Shown: positions 47,345 through 57,043, counted from the stretch's first letter. The stretch: 64,000 nt of DNA from Marinobacter sp. LA51 (GCF_030297175.1 NZ_AP028070.1:2356001-2420000), one strand, 5' to 3'. A program made the numbers and translations. The notes: generated by a model not told the origin, from the letters alone.

Positions 47345-48882
47345 AGCATTTCCTCCAACACCTTCAGCTCTTGATCTATCTCAGCCTCGACACCACGCAA
47401 TCTTTTCAAAATTTCCTTCGGGTGCTCATACTCTTCGGGCTCATAGTGATGTTCTTTGTAGCGCCCCAGCGACAAATCATACTTATTTTGCTCGATGTCT
47501 CGTTTACCCACCCAGAAGCACTTCCCAGACCTGTCATTTGCCTCAGTGAGCGCAACCGATTTATCGCGCATCTTAAATTGCTCAATCAAATCCGGCAGAT
47601 CGTTTTCTTCAATTTCCTGACGCTTATCATCTAAAGATCGGCCATCAGCCTTAACGTCATAGAACCATACGTAATCGGTTTCACCGCCTTTGGTAAAGAT
47701 AAGAATCGCCGTCGAAACTCCTGCATAAGGCTTGAAGACACCACTCGGCAGGCTGATTACTGCTTCAAGCTGGTTATCTTCCACCAGATGCTTCCGCAAC
47801 TCTTGGTGCGCGCGCGAAGAACCGAACAACACGCCATCTGGCACAATCGTCGCGCTGCGCCCGCCCATTTTGAGCATTCGCATGATCAGAGCGACAAACA
47901 ATAATTCGGTTTTCTTGGTTTTAACGATACGCAGCAGCGCCGGGTCCACATCCTCCTCATCCAGCGCACCTTTGAAGGGTGGATTGGCGAGAATCAGGTC
48001 GAAACCATCCTTCGCGGCTTTGGGGAAACGCTCAGAAAAGCGTTGGCTCAGGGTGTCCTGATAATGGATATCCGGGTGGCTGATGCCGTGCATGACCAGG
48101 TTCATCGCGGCAATACGGAGCATGGTGGAATCAAAATCGAAGCCGTGGAACATATCCGTATCCACGTGGTGCCGATGCTCCCGAAGCAGGTCTCCGAGGT
48201 AGATTTTCTGCTCGACCTCTTCGCCTTTTTCATTGGTCACAGTATCGGTGATCACACCATCTTCAGAGCTGTATTTTTCCAACAGGTATTCATAGGTCGT
48301 TGCCAAAAAGCCGCCCGTCCCACAGGCCGGATCGGCAATGCGGTGCGTGGCTTCCGGGTCAAGCATTTCCACAATTGCCCGGATGATATGCCGCGGTGTA
48401 CGGAACTGGCCGCTGATACCCGCCGTGGTGAGTTTTGAAAGCAGGTACTCGTATAGGTCCCCTTTCATGTCCGACTCTTGAAGCGGCAATTCACTGAGCA
48501 TGTTCACCGCTTTCACCAGGAGCGTGGGCTTCTGGATCATGAGCTGGGCGTCTTTCATAAACTCTGCGAACAGGGATCCCTCGCCCGCCACATCCTTGAA
48601 GTGCGGGAACACCTCATCCTTTACGACCTTATACATTTGCTCCGCCGGCAAGTGGCGGAAGCTCTCCCAGCGCGCCGATTGCTGATGAGAACCGAAACGG
48701 CGATTGAACGACTGCCCGCTCCGCTCTGCCTTCTTCTCGTCACGACGCTCGTTCATGTCCAGCAGGCGGGCGTACATCAGGAAGGTGATTTGCTCGATCA
48801 CCGTGAGCGGATTGGTGATTCCGCCCGTCCAGAACTCTTCCCAGAGCTTGTCAATTTTGCTTTTCAGTTCTCCGGTAATCAT
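47341..48882 (-). CDS. hsdM: Type I restriction-modification methyltransferase
   Basis: N6-adenine methyltransferase, 513 residues. The N-terminal HsdM_N domain (to about 140) begins [21 protein letters not shown]. The SAM-binding motif I is [12 protein letters not shown] near residue 182, and the catalytic NPPF lies in [12 protein letters not shown] near residue 300. Start overlaps the small ORF before it by four bases; its stop overlaps hsdS. Together with HsdS it protects host DNA by methylation. Confidence 0.96.
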   Translation of the reverse strand: MITGELKSKIDKLWEEFWTGGITNPLTVIEQITFLMYARLLDMNERRDEKKAERSGQSFNRRFGSHQQSARWESFRHLPAEQMYKVVKDEVFPHFKDVAGEGSLFAEFMKDAQLMIQKPTLLVKAVNMLSELPLQESDMKGDLYEYLLSKLTTAGISGQFRTPRHIIRAIVEMLDPEATHRIADPACGTGGFLATTYEYLLEKYSSEDGVITDTVTNEKGEEVEQKIYLGDLLREHRHHVDTDMFHGFDFDSTMLRIAAMNLVMHGISHPDIHYQDTLSQRFSERFPKAAKDGFDLILANPPFKGALDEEDVDPALLRIVKTKKTELLFVALIMRMLKMGGRSATIVPDGVLFGSSRAHQELRKHLVEDNQLEAVISLPSGVFKPYAGVSTAILIFTKGGETDYVWFYDVKADGRSLDDKRQEIEENDLPDLIEQFKMRDKSVALTEANDRSGKCFWVGKRDIEQNKYDLSLGRYKEHHYEPEEYEHPKEILKRLRGVEAEIDQELKVLEEML

Positions 48883-49190
48883 GCGTGTACTTCTCCGGTT
48901 TCAATTAGCTCGTAGGATCGGATTGCCTGCTCATCAATGGCGTATAAGCCTGCTCGGCCGCCGCGGCTGACCGGCTTTTCGGTTCGGGCGCGGACTCTGA
49001 ATCCCTGGCGCAGGACTTTCGCGATCATTTCTTCTTCACTCTGGACGCTGATACTGTCGTCTTTGGTGTTTCCACCCTTCGCCAGCCGGAAGGCTACTTC
49101 ATCCGACTCCCGATCTTTAATCCGGGCGGGGTACAGTACGTCGCCACACACATGAATCAAGCGAAATCTTCGGCACAATGTGTCACTCAT
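48879..49190 (-). CDS. Small unknown ORF between hsdR and hsdM
   Basis: 103 residues starting [25 protein letters not shown] and ending ETGEVHA. It has an Arg/Lys/Glu-rich composition, a cysteine pair early on, and a likely helix-beta mixture. I do not recognise it. It overlaps hsdM by four bases (ATGA) and follows hsdR by 27 bases, so it is translated as part of the type I operon. Possible roles are a restriction modulator or a DNA-binding accessory; no motif supports either. Confidence 0.75.
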   Translation of the reverse strand: MSDTLCRRFRLIHVCGDVLYPARIKDRESDEVAFRLAKGGNTKDDSISVQSEEEMIAKVLRQGFRVRARTEKPVSRGGRAGLYAIDEQAIRSYELIETGEVHA

Positions 49191-49217
49191 GGCTGCTTAT
49201 TCCTTTACCCAGAACCA

Positions 49218-52200
49218 TTATCTGCGGACTTGGTGCTCGGCAGTCGTCCTACGCCGCCCCAACTCCACGCCAAACTGATTGACCAAAGCGACCAGCGAAT
49301 CAGCTTGTGCATCGTCAGTGAATATCCCGTCTAAACCTTCATGGTGAACACCCGTAAAGGGCTGTTCGTACAGCTGCTTCACATTGATGGTGCCAAAACG
49401 ACAAAGGTGGTTTTTTAACAATGCGATAAATCGTTGTTGCCGGCTGTTTAGATGAATGTGGTTGTCCTGAACGAATTCCGTAAAGGCGCCTTCGACGGCC
49501 TTACTGTCCATCCCGATCAGGGTTCGGAGCAGTTGATCGAGGCTTGCACCGGAATCCGGGAAGAACTCTTTGAGTGTTCCCAGGTCGAGGTTCGGGTTTT
49601 GAACGTGAACCAGGGCATTAAGCTCCTCCAACTCTCTCTCGGTGACCGGCTCCCCCTTTCGGATCTTGATGAGGGTGGCATTGGTGTCAAACCACGGTTG
49701 AAGCGTCTCCTCTACCTGCTTGCGATAGATCTGATAATCCACGGTTTCGATCTTGGTGGGACGGTCTTTAATTTCATACCCTTCCTGCTCCTCCTTGAGA
49801 TCGATCACAGTCGCCGGTTCAGGCGGTGGCATTGGGCTTTTATCCCTTAAATGGATAATGCCTCGCAGTGCCTGCCGTTGTTCTTCAAATTTCTCGAATG
49901 AAGGCGATTGCCAGAATTCTTTCGCCTGGATTGCCTTGATGTGATCCGCCTTATCCCTGACCGGATTCAGGTGCATAGACAGGCTGCGCACTTTCTCCAG
50001 CACCGCTTCTTTGGCGACATCCAGCTGCGATGGGTTAGTGAGCAAGATCCGCTGCAACTCTGTCAGCTGCTGATCCCACCGCAAGGCATCGCTCTGCCCC
50101 TGTACATTACGCCACTGCATCAATGGCGCCATTGCGCCACGCAGAAGATCACGGGTTTGCGGCGCAAACTGTTCCAAAACCTTTGCGTCGCTCAGCTGCG
50201 CCTTGAGCTTCCAGTTATCTCTGACTGCAATACAACGGTCATCAAGCGCGTCGATATCTTCCTTTATGAGCCGAACGATGTCGCGGAACAGTTCCATTTC
50301 AGCCCGCTTAAGAGCTACCTCTGCCAAATCCAAGCGGGTCTCAAACAGCTTTTCGCAAAGAGATTTACTTGGGCGCCCTTCTTCTTCGGGTGGGTCCATC
50401 TCGAAGTAATCAAAATTTCCCCAATGATCAAAGATCAGGAAGTGGGTTTTATCATGTCCGGGGCCATACAGATTCGGACACAGTCGTGTGCCCCTCCCGA
50501 CCATCTGCCAGAATTTGACCTTGGATTTGATCGGCTTGGCGAAGACCAGATTGACCACTTCCGGCACATCGATACCGGTATCAAGCATGTCGACGGATAT
50601 CGCAATCGTAATTTCATTTTTGGATTTACCGTCTGCCCGCTTGAAGTCTTCTATCAGCTCCTCTGCACGCTCGAATTTAGAGTGAATGACCCTGCAGAAA
50701 TTGCCACCGAGCTGCGGATACATCTCACCGAAAAGCTCTGCCAAAAGTTCTGCATGCTGGATGCTTCGAGCGAAAACAATGCTTTTTCCGGGCAGTTGTC
50801 CATCGGCATCGCGGAGTCCTCGCTCCATCAGGTTGCGGAGCACCTCGCGATTCGTGTCCTTGTTGAATATGGCTTTGTCGATATCCGGCTGACTGAAATC
50901 CAAATCGTTAGGGTCGTAGCCCTGGTCTTCCAGCTCCGCAATTTGTTCGTCAGTCAGAGAACGTCCTTGGATCCCCTCTCGCAAAAACCGTGTGGTATGT
51001 GAAACCACCTTGAACGGCACCAAGTTGCGATCTTCAACGGCCTGCTCTAATGGGTAGTTCGCTGTGGGGGTTTTGTAATCGCAATCAAACAAGTTGCAGG
51101 TAGAGCGACTGACCATTTCAACCGGCGTCGCTGTCAGGCCAACCTGCCGGGCATCGAAATACTTGAACAGATCCCCGTAGACATTATAGATCGAGCGATG
51201 GGACTCATCGGCGATAATAAGATCGAAGTAACCCACATCAAACTGTTCGAAGATGCGCATCATGCCGGGGTAAGTAGAGATATAAATCCGAGCGTCATGC
51301 CGACCTTCTTTACTGCTGCGTCCCACAACGTAAAGGGGTTCACGAATAAACTCTCCAAAAGCATTTTTGGCCTGTTTGCGAAGTTCTTTTCGGTCGCACA
51401 AGAACAGAACTCTCTTGGCCCACCCCGCATCCAGCATCCGTTTTGTTAATGCAATGGAGACACGAGTTTTACCGGTCCCGGTAGCCTGGACAACGAGCGC
51501 TTTGCGGAAGCCGTTACTGAAGCGCTCGCTTACACGAGTAATCGCCTCTATCTGGTACATCCGTCCAGCAATGTCTGTGGCGATGGGCGTTGAATTAAGA
51601 TCCTGACGCGTTACACGCTGAGCCACTAAATATTGAAGACTGTCTTTGCTGTAGTACCCGTAGAGCTTGCGCGGCACTGTGTCCAGCACGTCATCCCAAA
51701 TCCAGATGTCGTAGCCATTGGTGTAAAAAATAACTGGTCTTTGAGCGTGCTTTTTTTCCAGCGCATCGGCGTACAGCTTTGCCTGATGGCGGCCCTTCTC
51801 CGGATTTTCCCTTGCACGCTTGGCCTCGACTACGGCGAGCGGCTTGCCATTGTCATCCCAGAGAACGTAGTCACAATAGCCGATACCACTTCGGGTCGGT
51901 TGTCCATCGACTTCATGCTCAAGAGTTACCTGGTCGGTGTCAGCGCCATCAAGATCGATCTTCCAGCCTGCCAGTTGCAGCTCGCTGTCGATAAGACGAC
52001 GTCGAGTTTGCGCCTCGTTAAGCTCGAGGGTACTGGTTGCTTTTTCACTGCCATTGAAGAAAGATTGAGCCTTAGCCTGATCAACCGCCACTTTGAGCTG
52101 GGCAGCTTTCCTCAGCGCTTCTTGCTCAGACTCTTGCGCCGCCTCAAGTTCCTTTAGGGCACTCTCGAGCTGCGCCTCCTGTGAGGCGAGCTTTTCCTGG

Positions 52201-52664
52201 AGAGCTTTATTCTTTTTCTTGAACTCGGACTTCGCACTACTTCCTTGTGGAGAAGGCGGCTGGAATTCAGGCACATCCTCGCGGCTACCTCCCGCCTGAG
52301 CGATAAACAACCACGCTCCCAGATGGTACGCCTCCTCAACCAGCCAAACAGCCGTATCCGGGGAGGACTGACCTTCGTGTGCAGCCGAATTCCCATGCTT
52401 TCGCACGGCATGTAATTTATCGAGGATGACCTGCGGAACCATCGCAGTGAAACTGGCATTTCTTAGGCGGTCCATGAGATTGGCAGTCGGCTCTATGGGC
52501 AGTTGGAGCTCGCGATAGATTGAGCCAACCATTTTCTCAACATAGCAGCGAAGCTTTACCAGCGAACTCTGAGGGTCCGAATAGGCATAGGTCTCGGCAT
52601 AACCTCCAAGGTCTGCCAGTTCTGGCCATTGTTTTCTCAGATGCTCAAAGTTCATAGACTTCAT
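49218..52664 (-). CDS. hsdR: Type I restriction endonuclease subunit R
   Basis: 1148 residues. An N-terminal helical region (about 1-120) resembles DUF4145, followed by a coiled coil (about 150-215). The endonuclease domain has a PD-ExK-like VVEAKRA near residue 280. The helicase domain has motif I ATGTGKTRVS near 395, motif II DESHRS near 485 and motif III GLTATP. The C-terminus contains an EcoEI_R_C-like region. DNA translocation and cleavage of unmethylated DNA follow. The start could also be the ATG three codons later. A sigma54-like element lies directly upstream. Confidence 0.95.
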   Translation of the reverse strand: MKSMNFEHLRKQWPELADLGGYAETYAYSDPQSSLVKLRCYVEKMVGSIYRELQLPIEPTANLMDRLRNASFTAMVPQVILDKLHAVRKHGNSAAHEGQSSPDTAVWLVEEAYHLGAWLFIAQAGGSREDVPEFQPPSPQGSSAKSEFKKKNKALQEKLASQEAQLESALKELEAAQESEQEALRKAAQLKVAVDQAKAQSFFNGSEKATSTLELNEAQTRRRLIDSELQLAGWKIDLDGADTDQVTLEHEVDGQPTRSGIGYCDYVLWDDNGKPLAVVEAKRARENPEKGRHQAKLYADALEKKHAQRPVIFYTNGYDIWIWDDVLDTVPRKLYGYYSKDSLQYLVAQRVTRQDLNSTPIATDIAGRMYQIEAITRVSERFSNGFRKALVVQATGTGKTRVSIALTKRMLDAGWAKRVLFLCDRKELRKQAKNAFGEFIREPLYVVGRSSKEGRHDARIYISTYPGMMRIFEQFDVGYFDLIIADESHRSIYNVYGDLFKYFDARQVGLTATPVEMVSRSTCNLFDCDYKTPTANYPLEQAVEDRNLVPFKVVSHTTRFLREGIQGRSLTDEQIAELEDQGYDPNDLDFSQPDIDKAIFNKDTNREVLRNLMERGLRDADGQLPGKSIVFARSIQHAELLAELFGEMYPQLGGNFCRVIHSKFERAEELIEDFKRADGKSKNEITIAISVDMLDTGIDVPEVVNLVFAKPIKSKVKFWQMVGRGTRLCPNLYGPGHDKTHFLIFDHWGNFDYFEMDPPEEEGRPSKSLCEKLFETRLDLAEVALKRAEMELFRDIVRLIKEDIDALDDRCIAVRDNWKLKAQLSDAKVLEQFAPQTRDLLRGAMAPLMQWRNVQGQSDALRWDQQLTELQRILLTNPSQLDVAKEAVLEKVRSLSMHLNPVRDKADHIKAIQAKEFWQSPSFEKFEEQRQALRGIIHLRDKSPMPPPEPATVIDLKEEQEGYEIKDRPTKIETVDYQIYRKQVEETLQPWFDTNATLIKIRKGEPVTERELEELNALVHVQNPNLDLGTLKEFFPDSGASLDQLLRTLIGMDSKAVEGAFTEFVQDNHIHLNSRQQRFIALLKNHLCRFGTINVKQLYEQPFTGVHHEGLDGIFTDDAQADSLVALVNQFGVELGRRRTTAEHQVRR

Positions 52665-52692
52665 ACGGTTTGCCTTAGATGTCCGAACCTAA

Positions 52693-52709
52693 GTCAGGAA
52701 TCGTGCCAG
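52693..52709 (-). promoter_or_regulatory. Sigma54-like -24/-12 element upstream of hsdR
   Basis: On the minus strand CTGGCACG is a perfect match to the -24 part (YTGGCACG), and TG at the -14/-13 position follows with correct spacing; the -12 C is replaced by A. Transcription would start about 12 bases on, leaving a short leader ahead of the hsdR RBS (AAGGCA). The element lies just after the stop of the sigma54 activator gene. Confidence 0.5.
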
Positions 52710-52724
52710 GTCCGAATAAATAAT

Positions 52725-54233
52725 TTAATCAGTCTCGCTGATTCCGAGCTGGTTAATCCAATTGCTTAGCGTTTGATGATTCGAAATCCCCAGCAGGCGT
52801 GCCGCTTTTACCTTCTGCCCCGCCGTCAATTTCAGAGCCTCTTTAATATAGTAGACCTTTGTTTCATCAACGATTTTACTTATATCAACTCCTTGGGAAA
52901 CGTCACGTCGCTGACCAAGGTGAGAGACTGCGGGTCCCCTCTTAATCATTGCTTTCTCAATATGATGACGCTCCAAGCAATCACCATCGGACCACACAGA
53001 AGCTCTGACAAGGGTATTCCAAAGCTCGCGAATGTTGCCTAGCCATGGCTGGCTACAGATAAAATTAATTGCATTCTTGGAAATTTTTTTACTCTTATAT
53101 CCTGGCTGCGTCCTCGCCTCCTGATTGAGCTGCTCCATAAGCCTCCACACAAGATCAGGAATGTCCTCTTGGCGACTTCTCAACGGCGGAAGACTAAGAA
53201 GGCCAACAGCTAATCTGTAAAACAGATCTTCACGAAAATCACCTGCCTCTACCATAGCCAACAAATCACGGTGAGTTGCCGCAATAATTCGGACGTCTGT
53301 CTTGTGAGCACGGCTCGCACCAACCGGCATGACCTCTTTCTCCTGCAAAACTCGCAGAAGTTTCGCCTGTGCATCTAGAGGGAGCTCGCCGACCTCATCT
53401 AAAAAAAGTGTGCCGCCATGCGCCTGATCAAATACGCCTTTTCGATTACTTACAGCCCCAGTGAAAGCCCCTTTGACATGCCCAAACAAATGCGAATCCA
53501 CCAGCCCTTCAGGAATTGCACCACAGTTTACCGGCACAAACGGCTCACTCGCTCTCACCGAAGCCTGATGGATAGCTCTGGCAACTACCTCCTTACCGGT
53601 TCCGGAATCGCCTTGTATTACTACCGGTATATCTCTGAGTGCAATTCGTTTTGCCAGAGCAATAGTCTCACTCATAGTCGCTGAGTGAGTCTGGATATGG
53701 TCAAAGTGAACGTCCACGTCAGATGCATTGCTTGCGATCTGACCCAGCAGTCCATCCTGGTGCTGCAGATACTCGAGGGATATATCGAAGGGCAACTCGA
53801 TGCTAGACAGCCCGGATTGCCACGAGGTCTGAACCAGCTCGGTCCCGTAAACACCCTTGCCGAGCAGCAACCATGTCGCAATCATCGCCGGTGTGCCGGA
53901 AGTTAGATTCAGTGTTATCCGAATATCCTTAGCTGCCAGATGATCAAGCTCTTCTCGGGCCACCTGGTAGATTCCACTGTAATCGATAGGACTCTCAAGG
54001 GCGGCCTCGCGGAACGAGATCTTAAGGGGGCGGTTGATGCCTGCCATTTTCGAGGATAGCCAGCCTTCATACTGTTCAAGTCGATCGAGCCAGTTATTTG
54101 CAAGGATTTTCACCTCATCAAACGGCCAGTCGGACGAAGCCAGAATTGCGGCGACTGGACCTTCAGCTTCCTTTTCCTCCGCTAGTACATCCTGTTGGCC
54201 CAACCATGTGAGCAAAATCCGTTTTTTGGGCAT
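52725..54233 (-). CDS. Sigma54 activator with CARF-like N-terminus (RtcR-like)
   Basis: 502 residues. Residues 1-175 form a CARF/RtcR-like sensing domain: ILLTWLGQQDVLAEE, and LNLTSGTPAMIATWLL near residue 115, which matches the strand-loop pattern with S/TGGT-type motif that binds nucleotide ligands in CARF proteins. The AAA+ domain (about 190-425) has Walker A GDSGTGKE, the sigma54-contacting GAFTGA near 255, Walker B LFLDE and the arginine finger region REDLFYRL. A Fis-like HTH closes the protein (AARLLGISNHQTLSNWIN). RtcR proteins are sigma54 activators of RNA repair; here the neighbour is hsdR. Ligand is unknown. Confidence 0.85.
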   Translation of the reverse strand: MPKKRILLTWLGQQDVLAEEKEAEGPVAAILASSDWPFDEVKILANNWLDRLEQYEGWLSSKMAGINRPLKISFREAALESPIDYSGIYQVAREELDHLAAKDIRITLNLTSGTPAMIATWLLLGKGVYGTELVQTSWQSGLSSIELPFDISLEYLQHQDGLLGQIASNASDVDVHFDHIQTHSATMSETIALAKRIALRDIPVVIQGDSGTGKEVVARAIHQASVRASEPFVPVNCGAIPEGLVDSHLFGHVKGAFTGAVSNRKGVFDQAHGGTLFLDEVGELPLDAQAKLLRVLQEKEVMPVGASRAHKTDVRIIAATHRDLLAMVEAGDFREDLFYRLAVGLLSLPPLRSRQEDIPDLVWRLMEQLNQEARTQPGYKSKKISKNAINFICSQPWLGNIRELWNTLVRASVWSDGDCLERHHIEKAMIKRGPAVSHLGQRRDVSQGVDISKIVDETKVYYIKEALKLTAGQKVKAARLLGISNHQTLSNWINQLGISETD

Positions 54234-54439
54234 TGGTAAATTCCTCTACTCAGACGTAAGCAAACTTACCATTAACAACCAGTCGAAAAACAGAGTAGCG
54301 CTCGCCCCGAATTGGAGCGGAAACGTGTGTTTTTTGTCATTAGTCGCCTAATGTACGCAAAAAAGACAGAGTCCCGTCGCCAGCGCCCAGCTTTTTCTTT
54401 GTACGCTTCTTGAAAGACAACAAGGAGCAGAAACAGACC

Positions 54440-54859
54440 ATGAATGATTGCCAACCCTCTGCAAAAATGATCAAACACGCTGAGCTGAATGCAAATATCC
54501 TTAACATCAGGATTCCCCCCAACGTTCTCGAAGACTCCCTTGATTGCTGGTGGTTCAACGATAAGTGCTGGGAATTCCGTCCTCCTCGCGAGGGAGACTT
54601 CGTCGCAGAGCTTGCGCTTTGCAAACGGCTTGGAATAGAAGTAGACCTTTCCACATTTAAGACCAAGCGTGACTTTAAACTTTTCTTTTCCATCGTTTTT
54701 CACTATTACGAAGCTTCATACCTAAACATTCTAGAGAAGCTGCAGTCCCAGAGTCAGTGTTCTCCCTCAACAAACAACGATGCCCCAGAGCTCTCCCACC
54801 ATGGTTATTTGAACAGGCTCGGAAGCATGCTGCGAAAACGTTTCAAGCGCTTCCGTTAA
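54440..54859 (+). CDS. Unknown protein divergent from CARF-sigma54 activator
   Basis: 139 residues from ATG 54440 (AAGGAG about 14 bases upstream); an upstream TTG at 54410 would add 10 residues. The N-terminus is polar, the middle contains WWFNDKCWEFRPPREGDFVAEL and a helix with YYEASYLNILEKLQ, and the C-terminus is strongly basic (RKRFKRFR). No family is recognised. It is divergent from the sigma54 activator gene with about 205 bases between the two starts, so it may be coregulated. It is likely a real gene because of codon periodicity and the ribosome site, but that is my judgement. Confidence 0.6.
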   Translation: MNDCQPSAKMIKHAELNANILNIRIPPNVLEDSLDCWWFNDKCWEFRPPREGDFVAELALCKRLGIEVDLSTFKTKRDFKLFFSIVFHYYEASYLNILEKLQSQSQCSPSTNNDAPELSHHGYLNRLGSMLRKRFKRFR

Positions 54860-55247
54860 CGGGTAGCCTTCAACTTATACAATCGGAGAAAGGCGAATCA
54901 CTTAATTGAATCGTTGCTGGGTCTCGGCTTGCCAAGACACCACAAGGGAAAGGAATGCAAACTACGTTATTGCTGGCTCAACAAGACCGAGCAGTCCGTT
55001 GATCATCCGAGCCAACCTACGAAGTAACCGGAGTTTTTCAATGCCGTTTGCTCGGCAGTGCATCACTCGGATAGGGCGTGAAGACAACGCGGCACCACAG
55101 CCCAAAAGGCCATCAGCTTTGTCGCCTGCACCACAATGAGGAACGGGCAATCAAAGGCTTGGAGCTACAAGGCAAGCCTTTATATGCCTGTTTATTTGCT
55201 TAGAGCTTGTACCCATTAAATGCCCCTCTTCGATGGCTGTGCATCTT
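54860..55247. other. Gene-poor stretch inside the island
   Basis: No recognisable gene in these 388 bases. Small frames exist on both strands, for example 54906-55139 (plus) and 54962-55150 (minus), but have no motif or RBS that I can support. It separates the regulator block from the PrtN-like and integrase block. It may be the remnant of older genes. Confidence 0.4.
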
Positions 55248-55508
55248 TCAAGAGTTCACCAAGCGCCACTCTCGCCAGGCCAACTCTCTTTGGTTATCAA
55301 TAAACTCTGCCAAATCCTGCAAGCTGATCAACCAGGTCGATTTCTGAGAACCTCCTCGCCACGCTGGAATTGGAAGAGCGTGGCGCCCTGCCTTTACCGC
55401 TGCTTTTGCTGGAGACAAGCCGAAATATTTCTGACAGACATCCGCCAACGGGACTTCTGATTCAGAATATTCCGCTAAAAGCGCAAAATACGTTGATACC
55501 TGGTTCAT
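55248..55508 (-). CDS. PrtN-family (pyocin activator-like) regulator
   Basis: 86 residues starting MNQVSTYFALLAEYSES. The family pattern is visible: VPLADVCQKYFGLSPAKAAVKAGRHALPIPAWRGG, then KSTWLISLQDLAEFIDNQRE. PrtN activates pyocin genes in Pseudomonas. Small PrtN/AlpA-type proteins next to integrases often work as excisionases or element regulators, and this seems more likely here. The ATG chosen ends at 55508. It is on the same strand as the integrase just upstream. Confidence 0.8.
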   Translation of the reverse strand: MNQVSTYFALLAEYSESEVPLADVCQKYFGLSPAKAAVKAGRHALPIPAWRGGSQKSTWLISLQDLAEFIDNQRELAWREWRLVNS

Positions 55509-55617
55509 AACACCTCCATAAAACACCCTGACTCTCAGCATATCGGATGCAGTGAACCTCGAGGGTCGTTAAACGGTGTTTTTTGCGCGCATGAATGCGC
55601 TCACCGAAAATTTGCGA

Positions 55618-56709
55618 TCACTCTGTACTTACTGGCCTCCAACTCCAACCTCTGTATTTATCGTGAGGCTCCTGCCGACTGATATGCGTATAGCGCTGAA
55701 GCATCGACCAGCTTTGGTGGCCTGATACAGAGGCGACCCGTGGAATATCCCAGCCACACTCGAACAACCAACTGATGCACTCGTGACGCAGGTCGTGGAA
55801 ACGCAAATCTTTGATCCCTAAGAACTGGCAATATGCGTGGAAACGAGTACCGACAGATTTGGAGTTGTAAGGAAAAATTCGTTCGTCGCATTTGGGCTGC
55901 CGCTGAATGATCGACCAGGCCTCATCGGTGAGATAAACCACTCGGTTGTTCCCAGCAGTACCCATTGGGTTTTTCATGTTGGGGACGACGACACTCCGAT
56001 TGCGCGAATCCAGGCTCGCCCACTCGATTCGGCAAATCTCGTCCTGTCGGCGGGTGGAAAAGAGGGCGAACAATATAATGTCGGCCATTGGAATAGCTCT
56101 TTTTCCCGAGGGTATGGAAGCGTATTCCAAAAGCTGGTCAAGTTCTGCCAAGTTCGGTCGACGATCCCTTTTTCTCGATTTCCCTACCAGTCGCTCTCGA
56201 CGACATGTTTCGGCCGTATCATTTAGCGGTTCCAACGCTGCGGGTATGCCCCAGGCCGACCGGGCTGTTTTGAATACCGATCGGAGCCAAATCAAGTCGT
56301 TGTTAATTGTCTGGGGTTGAACCCTCTTTCCGAATGCATCGGGCTGTCCGCGGTCTACCACGTGTGCAACGACTTCTTGAGCGGTCAATTCGATCGCATC
56401 CTTCTCAGCTAGGTCGAACGACTTTAATTACTCCAAATGATGCCGTTTGCTTCTCCCAAAGCTATGACCAAACTCGTCCAAATAACGATCAATCAAGTCC
56501 TCAAGGGTCACGCCCCTGTGTTGCATACGAAGCAAAGCACCAGGTTCCTGGAGTTCCAGCTCCCGCCGGCTACTCCAGTCTCGCGCCAGGGCCTTACGAT
56601 CAAATGTACGACTTTCCTGATATACGACGCTTCCATTGCGTTTGACCCGCACATCAGCACGATATGCCCTACTACCATCGGCACGTCTTCGTGTTGTTAT
56701 GGATGCCAT
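55618..56709 (-). pseudogene. Tyrosine recombinase (integrase) with in-frame TAA
   Basis: Reading leftward from ATG 56709 (GGAG upstream), an N-terminal frame of 93 codons ends at TAA (56428-56430) and continues in the same frame to 55618. The two parts together resemble one phage-type integrase. The N-terminal part has the arm-type and SAM-like region (RADGSRAYRADVRVKRNG); the C-terminal part holds the catalytic set R in STRRQDEICRI, H-x-x-R in LRFHDLRHE, H in SGHQSW and Y in LQRYTH. A single nonsense mutation explains the break. Independent translation of the C-terminal part from an internal start is possible but would lack the arm domain. Confidence 0.75.
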
Positions 56710-57043
56710 GCGCTATGTTTCTCCTCAGTATCGATCCCGGATCAAGATCATCTTTCAATCCAGAATATCCTCGAAAAATCGGCTTTCGTGACGGTAAACG
56801 TACTTTTTTGGCGACATTAGGGCTCGGATATCGCTTATCAGCCAGAGTCAGCCGAACAAACCATCGCAAGCACTTTCCTGATAGAATTCGCCCTGAAAGC
56901 GGTGGAACGTCTTGAGGCACCGAAGCCTTTTAGGAAGGTTTTAACCGGAATTAATTACTGGCACAGATCGCGGTGCTACAAACCACTTCCTGTAGCACTC
57001 CTGTAGCACCGCGATCAGGAAAACGGTCAACATCGAGCAATTA
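56710..57043. repeat. Integrase-dusA intergenic region with long inverted repeat
   Basis: No gene is seen in these 334 bases. GATCGCGGTGCTAC (56966-56979) and its perfect inverse GTAGCACCGCGATC (57003-57016) flank 23 bases, and the octamer TGTAGCAC occurs twice more on the right (56991-56998 and 57002-57009). This arrangement near the 5' end of dusA resembles an attachment region with integrase-arm sites. dusA is a known integration target for genomic islands, so this is probably an attR-type end, although a terminator or regulatory hairpin is possible. Confidence 0.55.

Noticed and set aside
54962..55150. 62-codon minus-strand frame
   Set aside because: Basic, cysteine-containing but without start-site support or family resemblance.
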